A stretch of 22,500 nucleotides of DNA from Actinidia chinensis (taxonomy: Eukaryota > Streptophyta > Magnoliopsida > Ericales > Actinidiaceae), in NCBI GenBank assembly GCA_009663005.1, contig CM018891.1, positions 2,185,465-2,207,964 of the forward strand. Direction: 5' to 3'. The translations under genes and the position numbers were made by a program. Below the pieces are notes generated by a model. The model was not told where the DNA came from and ran no database searches. It worked only from the letters and a program-made list of their open reading frames with translations. This document shows, in pieces, positions 1 to 11,596 of this stretch. Position 1 is the first letter of the stretch; each line of letters begins with the position of its first letter.

Positions 1-1379
1 TGCCCAAAGATTGAGATGTGGACTTAAGTTAGCTTGAAACAGGTTGGAAAACTTGCAATTTGAATGCAACGCGTTGGTTTTGGGGGAATGGTCGAGCAAA
101 TTGGTCACAAATGGGAAAGTTGTTTTGTTGTCAATGTCGAAGCTAATGTAATGCTTGGTTTAGTTGAAGGTAAAGGAAAAAGAAAAAGGGAAAAGGGAAA
201 AAAAAGGCACTCCTTCCCTGTACGTGTATACAGTTTTCTCGGCAAATCTGGGTTCGATCATACAGTTCTTGAAGGTAAGACCGAGAAGAAACGAAAGAAA
301 TGGTGTCGGAGTTTTCATTTATAAATAGGTAGTTTTACTAAGGTGTCGCAAGGTATTATGGTACATATTATGATAGACGGGTCAGGTCGAGTAGTTTTGA
401 CTGACCCGCTAAAAAAGGAATTATCGTTGCCCAACTCAATCTGCCCATAAGAATTGCCTTGTAGGTTGGCTCGGGTCAGGTTGGGACGCGTCGACGGGTA
501 TTTTGCAGATCCTATCTTGTCATATTGTCAAAGGCACAAAGCTATCCTCAAAGTGAATATTCTCCTGGACTTTTAAAGGACACTTTTGTCTATTCACAAA
601 AAATTTGCTGTTGGTCGCCTAATAAGGTCACAAATCAATAATTATGAGAAAGGCCCATCCTTTTCCATAAAGTAGCATACCCTTTCATGGAGAGTGTATG
701 TGTCCTCCCAATTTCCTCTGCAATGGCCTATGGCAGTTTCTCTGTAAGTTGTATGGTCAGTTTTTACTTTGCAGGTTAGGGAATCCTCCTTTGGTCTCAG
801 AAAAAGAAAAAGAATAAAGAAAAAAAAGTGGAAATTAGTGCATACTCTCTCAAACCAAAAAGAAAAAGTAGTTTGCTCTTTTGAAAATATATTTTGAAAA
901 AATATCTTCGGCATCAAATATTTTCTTATGTTTGATTGTAAGTTAAAAATGGTGGTGGTGGTGGGATAGTGCTAGTAGTGGTGGTAGGGCGGCTGTGGTG
1001 GAGGCCATGACCATGAAAAACTATTTTCTGAGTTCTTTGGTAGAATAATTTTACGTACACAACTTCCAACCACAATTACTTACATGTTGGTTAGTGGGTT
1101 TGTTTTCTCTCTTCTTTCTCTAAAAATTCAAGCAACGCATAATATATGAGCAGTTGTAATTGAAAGTTTTGTACTTAGAATTATTGTTTTGTTTTTTGTT
1201 GTTGCAAGCAAGCACTAACAAATGCAAAAAAGAAAAAAGAAAAAAAACTTCTTTCAAAAAATATTTTTCTGCCAAAACAATGACTTGAGTTTGGGGATTT
1301 GGGTTCTTATTTGATGGGCTCTAAACCAATGAACCCAATGGACTCGAACAAATTGGGCTTCTCTTGTGATTAATGTTCC
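1..1379. other. intergenic, no gene recognised
   Basis: AT-rich with A-runs. An 8-bp perfect inverted repeat CGGGTCAG...CTGACCCG (378-385/401-408) and a related GGGTCAGG near 474-480 are the kind of motif seen in dispersed plant repeats. A degenerate GGT-rich run lies at 950-1000. Short frames at 64-324 (plus) and 642-917 (minus) show only low-complexity composition. Confidence 0.6.
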
Positions 1380-1590
1380 GTTCCGTTCCGTTCTCTCTCT
1401 CTTCTCTCTGTCTCTCTGTAGCGTCATATTTTGCACCGTCCTCTAATTCTTGATTTCTTTCTTTTGTTTGTTTGTTTGTTTTGCCAGAAAATTGAAGCAA
1501 AACAAGAATTGGAAGCAATTTGCTCTCTCTCTCTCTCTCTCTCTCTCTTCCGAAGAGAACAACAGTCGATGATAAAGCAAAGGTAAATAT
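1380..1590 (+). other. CT-rich leader-like stretch
   Basis: GTTCC repeats, CT runs and a (TTTG)n run lead to GATGATAAAGCAAAG/GTAAAT at about 1568-1588, which resembles a short first exon with a donor. No matching downstream exon was identified, so this is not called as a gene. Confidence 0.2.
1523..1548. repeat. (CT)13 microsatellite
   Basis: Thirteen perfect CT units inside a CT-rich leader-like stretch (about 1380-1585). Confidence 0.97.
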
Positions 1591-1658
1591 AACCCCTCCG
1601 CCTCTATGGATCCTACGTTCTTGTACTCTCACCTTTGGCTAGAGTAACTTTTGGGTGC

Positions 1659-1795
1659 CTATTGGCGGACCCACTGATTTTCAAAAAATTATAAAAAAAA
1701 ATTTAATTTTTTTTTTACACTTTAGTTCTCTTAAAATATATTAAATTTTTTTTACACTTTTACCTCGTGAATTAAAATCCTGGTTCCGCCATTGG
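1659..1795. mobile_element. hAT-like non-autonomous element fragment
   Basis: The left end TATTGGCGGACCCACTGATT and the right end (AAAATCCTGGTTCCGCCATT and following GG) are imperfect inverted copies. Between them, two runs of A/T followed by TTTACACTTT repeat. The 'CCGCCA' ends with T-rich filling are familiar from plant hAT-derived remnants. There is no coding sequence and no clean target duplication. Confidence 0.45.
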
Positions 1796-1799
1796 TACA

Positions 1800-2720
1800 T
1801 GCAGGTAGCCATACGTGGTACCTGTGGCCAATCAAGGTGCGCCAACAATGCCATACATCAGACTTTGTTCGTTATGTGCCACGTCAGAGCTTCCCGGAGA
1901 CCCAACGAGTTCTGATTGGAGTATGTGTGGATTGCTTCTGAAGTGTACAAAATGACGTCATTTGTACACTTCAAAAGCAAAATGACGTTTTAATCTGACC
2001 ACGAAACGACATCGTGTTAACACTCCATACCTCCGAGAATCCGAATCCAGACCCCCAACGGCCGTTGAGATTTCTCTCTCCCACGTGGGTCATAGCAGCA
2101 CTTTTTCCAAAAAAAAAAACACTCTTCCCTCCTCCTCTCTCTCCCTAACAAACGAAGTGAAGGTCCTCCTCTCTTTCCCCTCTATCAACAGACGCTTCCG
2201 TGGTTGAAGAAGATCACAAAGAAATTGAAATCGCTAGTTAACTCATGAGATGGAAGAGCATGGCAACCGGTTAAGAAAAGCAGCTTTTCTCATCTTCCAC
2301 CCCCACCCCCCTCTCTGGTTTTACCTCTTCCCTGCGGCCTTCTTTGGCCATATCCATGGGAGCAAGGAGTAAGGACGTAGACGTATGAGGCCCCGGTTTT
2401 TTAAGAGACTATGGCTTTGTTACAACGTACAAGTCTTCCGTCCGACCCGTCCAATTTTTAGTTCAAAACTGAAGCTTTCTCCTTCAGGAAAGACGAGACT
2501 CCCACCGCAACTAGTAGAATGACTGTCTGCGTCCTTGTTTGCTCCGACAAGATCTCGGCCATGCCGTTTTGATGACGGATATGTCGAAGAAGTCCGCACA
2601 AACGAGGTAAATACCAGATTGATGACAGAGATGGAAGATGAGAGGAAAGCTTGTTAGCAGCAATCCATCCATCGTCAAATTTATGAGATTTCTCCTCTTT
2701 TTGTTCTGTACACAAAAAAA
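1800..2720 (+). other. orphan promoter/leader-like, GC-richer island; no gene recognised
   Basis: Base composition here is visibly less AT-rich than the flanks. ACGT motifs (1870-2090) are followed by a CT-rich leader-like stretch (2105-2190) and short ATG frames, for example ATG 2250 reading MEEHGNRLRKAAFLIFHPHP and ending after 40 codons. A possible donor GAG/GTAAAT lies near 2607. No frame continues into a recognisable protein on either strand; the 85-codon minus frame at 2458-2715 has no family signature. It may be the promoter and first exon of a lost or rearranged gene, or a non-coding RNA locus. Confidence 0.3.
1934..1978. promoter_or_regulatory. 45-bp near-perfect palindrome centred on TGACGTCA
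   Basis: Arms 1934-1956 and 1957-1978 are reverse complements apart from one mismatch and one extra A. The centre is the full palindromic bZIP (CRE-like) site TGACGTCA. A further TGACGTTT half-site follows at 1983, a CCACGTGG G-box at 2083-2090 and a CCACGTCA motif near 1879-1886. This clustering of ACGT cores is what plant bZIP-responsive promoters look like. Function is inferred. Confidence 0.6.
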
Positions 2721-3115
2721 TATGAAAAATAAGAAAGCATTCTCACCATGAAAACCATTTTAAGCAAAACAAGGAAGGTGCTAGCTCAAGTAGAATAGGA
2801 ACTCCGCGACCCTTTTTCATCCATCGTGGTCACTTGTAGGTGGCGGTGATCACCGTACACTTCAGAGATTTGAACTTGTTGGGCTCTTGTGAACCCACCA
2901 AGGAATCTGGTCATTTCAATAGAATTAGAGTCATTGGAAAACCTATCTATGTCTGGGTGAAAATAACGGCGGGCAATTTTTTTAATTTAGAACTCATTTT
3001 GAATTCAATAATTATTTAGTTCAAATAGATAGACGGAACAGAGATGAGAATTTTGAAGGGAGAGAGAGGAGGGAAGCGAGAGAATGGGTTTTTAAGCATG
3101 CTAAACTAGATAAAA

Positions 3116-3228
3116 AGGAGGTTAGCCTACTGGTTGAGACACTCTCTTAGGGTGTGATGCGTGTCCGAGTCCTGCTATTGTGATATGCAATTTCCCTTTT
3201 CCCTCCTATCGAATGGAAAAAAAAAAAG
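3116..3228 (+). mobile_element. tRNA-derived SINE-like element
   Basis: An A-box-like TTAGCCTACTGG (3122-3133) and a B-box-like GTGTCCGAGTCCTG (3161-3174) are spaced about 40 bp apart, as in tRNA-derived pol III promoters. The element ends in an 11-base A run (3217-3227). The flanks do not form an acceptor stem, so it is not a functional tRNA. No clear target duplication. Confidence 0.5.
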
Positions 3229-5867
3229 TTAAATAAGAAAGTCTCGTCAAGTTAACTTTATCTTCGTACAGAACAACGAATCATTTCGAGTAAGGTATGA
3301 CTTGGGTGTCTACTCAGTACTCAGAGGTATGGTACAACGAATTAGGAAAAAAGTTTATATTCGTTTTGGCGTATCTTGGTATATATAAAAAAGTACCATG
3401 TAACAAAGTATAAATACCTCATACATACCCGTTACTGATACCATATGTTGTTTGAATTCCCATGCTTCTTAGTTCCATGCTTATGTCAAGAAAGAGAGAG
3501 TGTCGCATTTAGAAGGGAAAAAAATGGGAGATTAGTCTATTTGGTTCAAGTTTTGTTCTGCTTAGAAGGCATGAGGAGGAAGATATTGGCCCTTGAAAAT
3601 GGCCCGAGGGGTGTGGGATGTCCGAGTTTTATGGGAAAAGTCCGTTACATAAAATCACTTCTTTCATCTAATCTTTCCTTTGATTTCTTTTTTTTCCCCC
3701 TCCATAAAAAGTCATATCCCTTGTTAAAAATAGTTTAATTGAGCCTTAAAGTTTGAAGTTTGAAGGTGGACAAGTGAATCATCCCATGTCACAGTAAAGC
3801 CTTTATTTGTCTAAATCCTTCTCAAGTACTAAAACAGAATATTGTCCCATACAAGAGCACACGATGTGCTTGGGAGAGTCCAGAATGGACTTAGAAGGGC
3901 ACTGTCATGGATATTTACTTATTATGTATTTTTGTATGTTTTTTACTACTTTATGTGTATTAGTTGCCTGTTATTCTGGTTAGTTATGATTGAATGTTAA
4001 TGATGAGCATAAAAATGAATGAATTAACGTTGCTAATTCAAAAAAAGTGATTTTGCATGTACTTCAGGGAGATTCAAATAGGTTACGTAACTAAGAATGA
4101 TTTCAAAGTAACAAACAGGATTGGAGAGTCAGTTCTATTCAACATATTTGAAGCATCCAACATGAACCCTTTCTCTCTCCATGACGAGTTCCTTTATTCC
4201 AAAATCGTGTTTTTCAAGATCATTGCGGATAAAACCAACTGAAGAAAAAGACACTTACCCGACACCAGGTAATTGAAACAAAGACTCGTTGAACTTTTTT
4301 TTTTCCTTCAAGAACATAGATATCACATAGATCAACATTAAGTCGGTCCTTAGAAGGAAGTAGAACTGCATAGACGCAAAAAAATGTCATCTACGTACCC
4401 TACCTCTATATGCAGTCTAACAAGACGGTACATTAATAGTTAAATGCCCGGTGACGCCTCTACCATCGAAAACACAATTTTGTGCCACATCTATTATGCC
4501 ACAACTATACAATTTCCCAATAGATTACTATAGGAAGATGATGAAGGAATCACAAAAATTAAAATAAGGTAGTAATAAATATGTATAACTTGAGTGGGCA
4601 AGAAAAGTATGACCCGACCCTAGTGTTGGATTTCATACCCTAAATTTGTGAAAGCATATATTCTCCGACTCCATTGTTTTGTCTTGTTCTCAGATACCTT
4701 TAAGTCCTGCAAGCTTTAGACCTCCTTTAAGGGCTTTGCCAAACAAATCTATACGCACATGACTCTTAAGCTTTCATTATAATTATGGAGTACTTCAAAA
4801 TAATGCAGACTTAATTATTTGAAGTGGGATATGTTTCAATTTGATTCCCTACAAACAAGGAGATGAAAACAAGTATCACACTTTATGGTATTTTTTGATA
4901 ACTCGGTAGTTAGCTTAAATGACCGACTAATTCAGACGATCATTTTTACTGTCCATAGTCGCTATGCACCATAGTCGTACCCTAAAGCTAAAATAATTCT
5001 TCCTTTTATATAGAAATGAAGTTAGTTTGATGTGACTTTTTTCTCCCACTTAGTATACGTATAATATTAAGCTTTAGTGCGTAGGTTTTTTAGGGCGATG
5101 ACACCAAATAACTTTTTTCCTTGAAAAATAGTTTATATCTTTGACTCTTAATTAACCATGCCATTAAAGCTTTTTTATGCATTTATTTATGTATTTGGTA
5201 TATATAATTATTATTAAAATTTATAAAATAATATTTTTTTAGTTACGTATCCCAACTGTATTCACACCCACATAACCTATCGTACCAATACCAGTACTTG
5301 CATCATAGTGTATGAGAATCTGTATTTAGATACACTTGTTGGATAGAAAATGGAAGGAGCAAATTAGCTTGTTGGATGGGGCTTAATGATATCTATCAAT
5401 TATTAGTCAAACCTTGAATTTTAAGAAAAGATATTTGGAAACCTATATATAGACTAGCTCTAGATAAGATTGCAAACTGATTTGCATAACCTTTTCCTGT
5501 TCACAAATACAGATGAACCTTCCAATCACTCTTCACTAGATAGATACTGACTTTGAGATTAATGAAGGCACTAATGCAAATTAGTTAATTACTAGTGCTA
5601 TTTTTTAAGTTTAATACTATAATCCAAAAACATTAAATATTAAAATTATATGGTAAGGTCAGTGGTGTAGTAGGTGTTTGACCATGGGTTGACTGGCTAT
5701 GACTTGCAAGAAAAAAGGAGGTTGTTTTTACTAAAATGAGAGTGTGATGGACCCCCTAAAGTTATCAATGATGGTAATTTACTTTTGGAGGGTCACAGGT
5801 GTTCTTCTATTTAAGTCTCTTAAATAGGTACAATTTGTACAAGCATCCACCATTAGTGTATACGTCC
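3229..5867. other. intergenic, no gene recognised
   Basis: AT-rich. A 61-codon open frame at 4057-4242 (MYFREIQIGYVTKNDFKVTN...) follows a CTTCAG/G acceptor-like site but matches no family I know and has no partner exons. The frame at 3445-3738 is likewise unsupported. A small palindrome AGTCCAGAATGGACT lies near 3878-3892. Two W-box-like TTGAC cores flank CCATGGG near 5679-5693. Confidence 0.5.
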
Positions 5868-6280
5868 CTCTAGGAGTGACAAAGAATCGCTATTCACTAA
5901 ATTGAGTCAGACCGGTTCAAATTGTACGGTTTGGTCTAATTGTTTTGTTGGAATTGTTTCTTTCGATTCTAAACTATGGTTTAGTTCTTGGATTTTGGTT
6001 CAAAATGTTTAACATTTTGGTATTTGCTAGTTGGCATTATGCCAATTACGGTATTTTAGACTTCATTGTAAAGATAAATACTTTTTACAGTATCAATTTG
6101 CATACTCAGTTATACTAATAAATGATTTTTAACATAAAAACCACAAAAAGTTGTTCTTACAACCAAATTACTTTTAGGGTTGATTTGGTTCGATTTAAAA
6201 AAATTTACGATTTGGTCTGATTCTTAAATTTCTTAAAAAGCCAAAATCGAATCAAATCAGTCCGTGAACACCTTTTTCCT
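5868..6280. repeat. degenerate dispersed repeat / non-autonomous element
   Basis: The block begins TAGGAGTGACAAAGAATC and ends AATCAGTCCGTGAACACC. GGTTC/GGTTTGGTC motifs on the left recur as inverted-like GAATCAAATC motifs on the right. Plant genomes carry many short elements with the ends 'TAGGGGTGT...' and '...GTGAACACC' and GGTTCGGTTT filling, and this looks like an old copy. Boundaries are approximate. Confidence 0.45.
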
Positions 6281-6797
6281 CTCCACACACCCGCACGCTT
6301 CTATGTATAGTCTTTATATCATAATCATATGAGGAATTCACAATAATTAGAAGTCTTTTTGTGTGTACATATCCATGTATGCATAGTTCTAGATTAAAGT
6401 CATACACCCTTTTTAATCAATCATCCCACTGATAATTTTTATATTCAATTTGACCCCTTTTTAGGGGAAAAGTAAATAGGCATGGGTGTGTTATAATAAA
6501 AATCCCAATCAATTAGATGTATGTCCCTATGCGGGGACCAATTTATCTAATCTATTTTATGTCCAATAAGTTCCCAGTCCAATTTTCTAATGTTTAGTAC
6601 TTTCAAGGCCCAAAAAGAATCAAAGTCTAGGCTCATCTTTCTCACGCTGGATATTCTTTGTCCCAACTATAGTTTTGGTTTTGTCGGCCTGCTTTTTGTA
6701 ACTTGTCATTTCAGTTACCAAGCTAGGGCTATAAATCCCTCGTGTAAATCCGGCCTTTGTTCATTTATTTTTTATTAAGCTTGTAGATGCAAATACC
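6281..6797. other. intergenic, nothing recognised
   Basis: AT-rich sequence with no motif cluster. The frame at 6590-6778 has no family signature. Confidence 0.6.
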
Positions 6798-6880
6798 CTG
6801 TCGTCAGGTTGGTTAAGCTTGAGCGGATAAGACTTGACTTGTCATTTTTCAGGTCTTCAGTTTGAATCTTTTTAAGAACA
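6798..6880 (+). mobile_element. possible degenerate SINE
   Basis: GTTGGTTAAGCTTGAGCGG (A-box-like) and GGTCTTCAGTTTGAATC (B-box-like) are about 35 bp apart. Weak match, no tail or target duplication. Confidence 0.25.
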
Positions 6881-6930
6881 AATCAATTCCACATTTATAA
6901 CGAGCTTAATTGATATAGGCGAACTGTATC

Positions 6931-7008
6931 CAATGAATTATCTGGAGTGTATGTAGCAATGAATTATCTGGAGTGTATGTAGCAATGAATTATCTGGAGT
7001 GTATGTAG
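6931..7008. repeat. perfect 26-bp tandem repeat, three copies
   Basis: Three identical units at 6931-6956, 6957-6982 and 6983-7008, each beginning CAATGAATTATCTGGAGTGT. Identity among copies implies a recent expansion. The unit length gives no continuous coding meaning that I recognise. Confidence 0.97.
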
Positions 7009-7139
7009 GTTCGAATTTCTATCCATATGAGTTCACGACTTGCACCTTACAAGAGGTTAGCTCCAGGTTAGGCTTTTTTGAGATATCTCTAATTTGATTC
7101 CCAAGGCTTATGATATTCATTTTTGTGACGACGGTGGAT

Positions 7140-7970
7140 TGATCTCAAAGGTGACAACTTTTGGCTCCATATTTTTGAATTGATAGTCTAACCTTTTTGG
7201 AGTTGCTTTCATTTTTGAGTAATTAGAAAAGAAAAGAAGAAATAAAAAAGCAATGAATTCGAAAACATATTTTTGGTTTTCCTAAAAAAATACGTTGCTT
7301 TTTCAGAAAAGTTTTTCAGAAAAACAGTGTTTAATAATTGTAATAACAGTTCCCGAACAATAGTAGACAGCTATTACTGCTCATACTTTTAATTGTTAGT
7401 TTAACCTTTTTCAAATTGCTTTCATTTTTTCGTGTTTGTTTTCTTCTTCGGTGTTTGTTTTCATTTTTGTTATAATGGAAAGAAAAAAAAATGAAATCAT
7501 TTTTGGAGAATTCGAGAACATCTTTTCTGCTTTCCTAAAATGTAAGTTGTTTTTTTTTGTAAAGTTTCCGGAAACAGTTTTCAAAACCAACTCACGAACA
7601 AAGGTTTATGTGGCACAGCATTGGTCTCAGTTTTTAGTTCACAAACAAAGTTTTGGAACTGCCGTTTTAATTTCTTGACCCTTTTCACATATTGTTTAAT
7701 TTCTAGTAAAAACATGTTTTGAGAATTCAAACAGTTTCTGGAAACAGTTTTCGAAAAACGTAGTCAGTCAAGTTTTATGTATTTTCTGAAAATGAAAACG
7801 ATAACGATAACAAACAGGGAAATTTTTTGCACATTCTCAATTATTAGGTTCCTGGAGTTGAATATTTGTGTAAAGATAATGCTTTGCTTCATTTTTTTAT
7901 CCAAAAAGAAAAACTACTTTTTAATTTTTTTGGTAATGCTTACTTTCATTGAAAATCTTTAAGTGACAAT
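7140..7970. repeat. degenerate direct repeats, about 200-bp spacing
   Basis: The segment around 7180-7330 (GATAGTCTAACCTTTTTGGA, GTTGCTTTCATTTTTGAG) recurs around 7390-7580 (TTAGTTTAACCTTTTTCAAA, ATTGCTTTCATTTTTTCG). A GGAAACAGTTTTC motif near 7570-7582 recurs near 7740-7752. Small frames at 7436-7678 and 7777-7962 are low complexity and not called as genes. Confidence 0.5.
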
Positions 7971-8093
7971 GATTTATCATCACTGAAGAGGTTCTTCCTT
8001 CCACGGTTCTCCCGCCTAAAGTTTGTGATTTATTTGTGGTATAATGGAATCCTTAAATGAAATAACAGATCTTTAGTGAATAAATATATATAT

Positions 8094-8798
8094 TGTTGTG
8101 GTAAAAATCTGGAATGAGCAACTAACAGTCAGAATTGCTCTTTAATCTCGGTATTTGACCTCGACAATGACTTACACAAGGAAACAAACGTTACCGACCG
8201 GGGTGAGGCCGCTACAAATCCATACGGCGTGGAGATGAGATCGATGTGAATGATCTAAACAAAGCACACAACAATTGATTTAAAGCTCTTAGAGTGAGAA
8301 TACAATTACCTTTTTATGGTGGAAGGTGAGTGGCCTTTTATAGATGGAGAATGGAAAGCTGTGCAAGAAAATCACGGTGTAATCATCGGGCTGCCAAATA
8401 TGGAAGTTGTGTTCGAGGATTTCGGAGTAAAAGGAGGTGAATACCATATGGAGAATGAACCGTGAATGTAGGAAACGTGATGGAGATAGAGTCTTACGGA
8501 AATAGAGTTCCAATGTCATCTCATCTTCGGAGTGGATGGCAAGGTGAACAATGGCGAGCTACCTGAGACATTGGCGATTTGAATACTGGCGGAGGTGGAG
8601 TCTTGTGTCCATCTCATCCTCAAGGTGAAGGGCGAGATGAACCATCTCAGTCCGGATTAATATGAGATCTGAGGGGAGGAGAGGGGAGGTCGATCAAGAA
8701 ACTTGGGTGAACTCAGTGGCGACCAAGACAGTTAATGGCGATATGGTTCTCTTAGGCGACGTGTCCATCTCGAATCATCCAGGCAAAAATTTCACCCT

Positions 8799-8802
<4 letters not shown>
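8094..8802 (-). mobile_element. probable solo LTR
   Basis: A GC-richer block inside very AT-rich DNA. It begins TGTTGTGGTAAAA; its other end is near ...AAAATTTCACCCTTATA. Read on the minus strand it starts near TGAAATTTTTGCC, contains CTATAAAAGG (plus 8334-8343) as a TATA box with a second CCATAAAAAGG 23 bp further on, and ends ACCACAACA. It inserted in or beside a TA repeat, so a TATAT target duplication cannot be distinguished from the microsatellite. The right end is uncertain by several bases. No primer-binding site or internal region adjoins it. Open frames at 8289-8519 (minus) and 8662-8889 (plus) are treated as chance. Confidence 0.6.
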
Positions 8803-8859
<57 letters not shown>

Positions 8860-8878
8860 ATATATGTATGTATGTATA
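8800..8878. repeat. (TA)n/(TG)n/(TATG)n compound microsatellite
   Basis: TA repeats, then a short TG run, TA repeats again, then TATG units. It abuts the right end of the probable LTR. Confidence 0.95.
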
Positions 8879-8879
8879 A

Positions 8880-10500
8880 AAATAAATAAATGAAAAAAAA
8901 TAAACACTGAATTTATTCAAAAAGTATATAATAATTAGTTTTGCTTCGCAAATCTCAACTTTTTTAAGTGTAAAATGTTATTCTATCAAAATGTTTATAC
9001 AGAAACATCCATGAAAATGCCGTGGCAATAACAGTGTTGTAATTAAAAAATATTTTGATGATTCTTTATATTTAAATGATACGTCCACAGAGAAGTCACG
9101 CTATTCTATATGAATTTTCTTGTATGTTTTTTTTGTTAAATATGTCATTACTTTTTTGAATTTTTTTATTTAAGCTTCATTTCCTCGCTTTTCAATAATA
9201 AAACATCAAGTTTCTTAACATTTCTTCTTTAAATTGATGATACCCCTAATTCATTTCATTTTGATTGTAACGTAATTGATCTTAGCTAGGAAAATCCCAC
9301 TCATTATCTCACACAAAATAATTAAACTTCTATAATCCTTTTTATTTTTATTTTTATAAGAACTTAAACCAATAAAGAAGCCTTTTTTTGATCTTTTTTA
9401 CAATTTAGGCAGTGGCTAAATTGTCCTAATATAAGGATTGCCCTTGTTCATGACCCATCAAGACATACTTGAATAATGGATTTATATATCTTCAAATGAC
9501 AAAAACCATAATAGAATTATGAAAAAATTACAAATTAAATTATGTAGTTTCAATTATAACAAATAAAATCTTAAAATTTTGATTTAGTCATAACAGAACT
9601 GTCAGTCTTCGTTTAATTAGGATTGACAAAGAACCAATTAATTCTTAGCAAAAAATTGGCATCGATGTTGTTCCCCTTTAAAATCCCTAATCGATATTAT
9701 TATGGCTCATTTTTATGCAAAATTCTGGAAAGTTGCTTAAATATTTAACTTAGAAATGTCCTTTAATTGCATAAAAATTAAGCCATAAATTCAACGATGA
9801 AAGCTTTTAAAGAGGGATCACATTGAATGACGTCATTTTTTTTATACTTTTGATAGGAATAAGTTGGTTCTATCAACCGTAATGAAATGGAGATTGACAT
9901 GCGATTTCAATTGTGACCGGATCAAAACTCTAGAATTTAATTTATTATAATTAAAATTACAGGTTTTACAATGTTACCATGGTCAAACCATAGGGTATTT
10001 TTTCGTAATTTTTCCTAGAATTATTCCAACTCAAATTAGAATTATCTTTTAATTTTCTTTGAATAGATATTTCATTACTCTCCAGCCAAAAAAATAATGA
10101 TAATGATGATTGATTGTCTATTCTAATATCACGTGAAAGTGTTCATCGTCAATTCATTTAAAAATTTAAATATTTAAATAATACTTTGAAAATAATAAAT
10201 TAAATTTTTTATTTTAAATTTTGTGATAATTCTTGGGGATGGTCATAGATTCTTAGTATAGAAAAATTAACCAAAAAAAAATAAATCAAACACATAATAA
10301 TGTGTAGGGATGGTGCAAGGGGTAAAAAGGGAAAAAAGGCTGAAAAGCAAAGGGAAGGCTTGCCCATACTCTTCTGGATCTCACATTCTCCCATCAACTT
10401 TTCGTCTGATGGGAAGTGTTGTGGGCCTCTGCATATTATTACTATTTTTATGTTTTTCTTGATGGATTGACACCTTAATCATGCTTAATTAATCTTATAC

Positions 10501-10537
<37 letters not shown>

Positions 10538-11556
10538 TTTTTAATATTCTTTTAAGAATTGTTTAACCTTGATACTCTCTCTACTAATTAAACAGTTTTA
10601 TCATTCCACTCAAGCAACATTTATTAATTAATTATACAAAGATTATATATTAAGTCGGCTTTGTATATACTCCACATGTTAAGAGATTACAAATTTTGTG
10701 TATGTTAATTACATAATTATACTGGAAAACGCACTAATACGTTTGCGCTTATATATGTTAAACGACTATAATTTTTTTGATTAATTAAATGAGCATATAA
10801 ATAAATACACACGTACTTGCACACACACAAACACACAGTGAAGAACAGGTTGTCGAAGGTGCAATTATGGGTGTTTTTTAGCTTCCTAGTATATAGGCAA
10901 TATGATTAGGAAACTAGCCAAGAACGGTTAATTTTCTCAAGCATCATAGATTCATCATGATCGTTTTGAATGGATATGATAAAAAAAGGTTTAATGTGCA
11001 TGATTTTTTTGAATAATCTCATTGGTATGCATATCTTTTATCAAGAACAATTTGAAATAAAATAGATTTTTTTGAATTTTTTTATTTTTCGTTAGAAATA
11101 TTTTATATTTTAATTAAAAATTATTTATTTAATTATTTAGTTTGTCTTGATTACAGAATCGGAAAAATAAAAAAAATCAACTAAATACAAAATTAATCCA
11201 AATTTGATATGTTGTTCGGATTAATTTGAATTTTATTCACGTTTTTGTAAAAAGAATTAATGTATTCTTATAACCAAGAACAATTAGAAAAGTAAACAAA
11301 AATAATTAAAATTTAAAAAATTCACCAAAAAAAATATTTTAAAAATTCATTTTATCCAAATTAGATAACTGGGGACGATAAAGGGATTTTTGTGTGTATG
11401 TGTGAAGCAATACAATTCTCTACAAAACTTTTGAATGTCTATGCTTGTTTTCAGCGAATCAATAAGTCGATAATAATTACCCGTTTTATTAGATGAGTAA
11501 ATATAATTGCAATGAAAATAGAGAGAAGTGAAGCATGTGATCAATGGCCCTTACAT
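8880..11556. other. very AT-rich intergenic DNA, no gene recognised
   Basis: Long A/T runs throughout with no coherent open frame; 10209-10397 on the minus strand is not supported. A lone TGACGTCA site lies at 9828-9835. A short CA-rich run lies at 10805-10837. A 10-bp inverted repeat AAATTAATCC...GGATTAATTT lies near 11190-11230. Confidence 0.6.
10506..10534. repeat. (CT)14 microsatellite
   Basis: Perfect CT run of 29 bases in AT-rich intergenic DNA. No gene is visible beside it. Confidence 0.97.
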
Positions 11557-11596
11557 AATGATGATGTCATAAAAATGGTCTAATGACATCATTATT
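11557..11596. promoter_or_regulatory. hairpin with paired TGATGTCAT/ATGACATCA sites
   Basis: Arm 11557-11570 (AATGATGATGTCAT) pairs with 11583-11596 (ATGACATCATTATT) with one mismatch and a 12-nt loop. Each arm holds a bZIP-like TGATGTCA core. It is about 2.1 kb upstream of the bHLH start, and regulation of that gene is speculative. Confidence 0.4.

Noticed and set aside
2458..2715. 85-codon minus-strand frame in the GC-richer island
   Set aside because: No recognisable domain, no splice partners, and no evidence to prefer it over the plus-strand reading.
4057..4242. 61-codon plus frame following an acceptor-like CTTCAG
   Set aside because: Looked exon-like but matched no family and no neighbouring exons could be joined.
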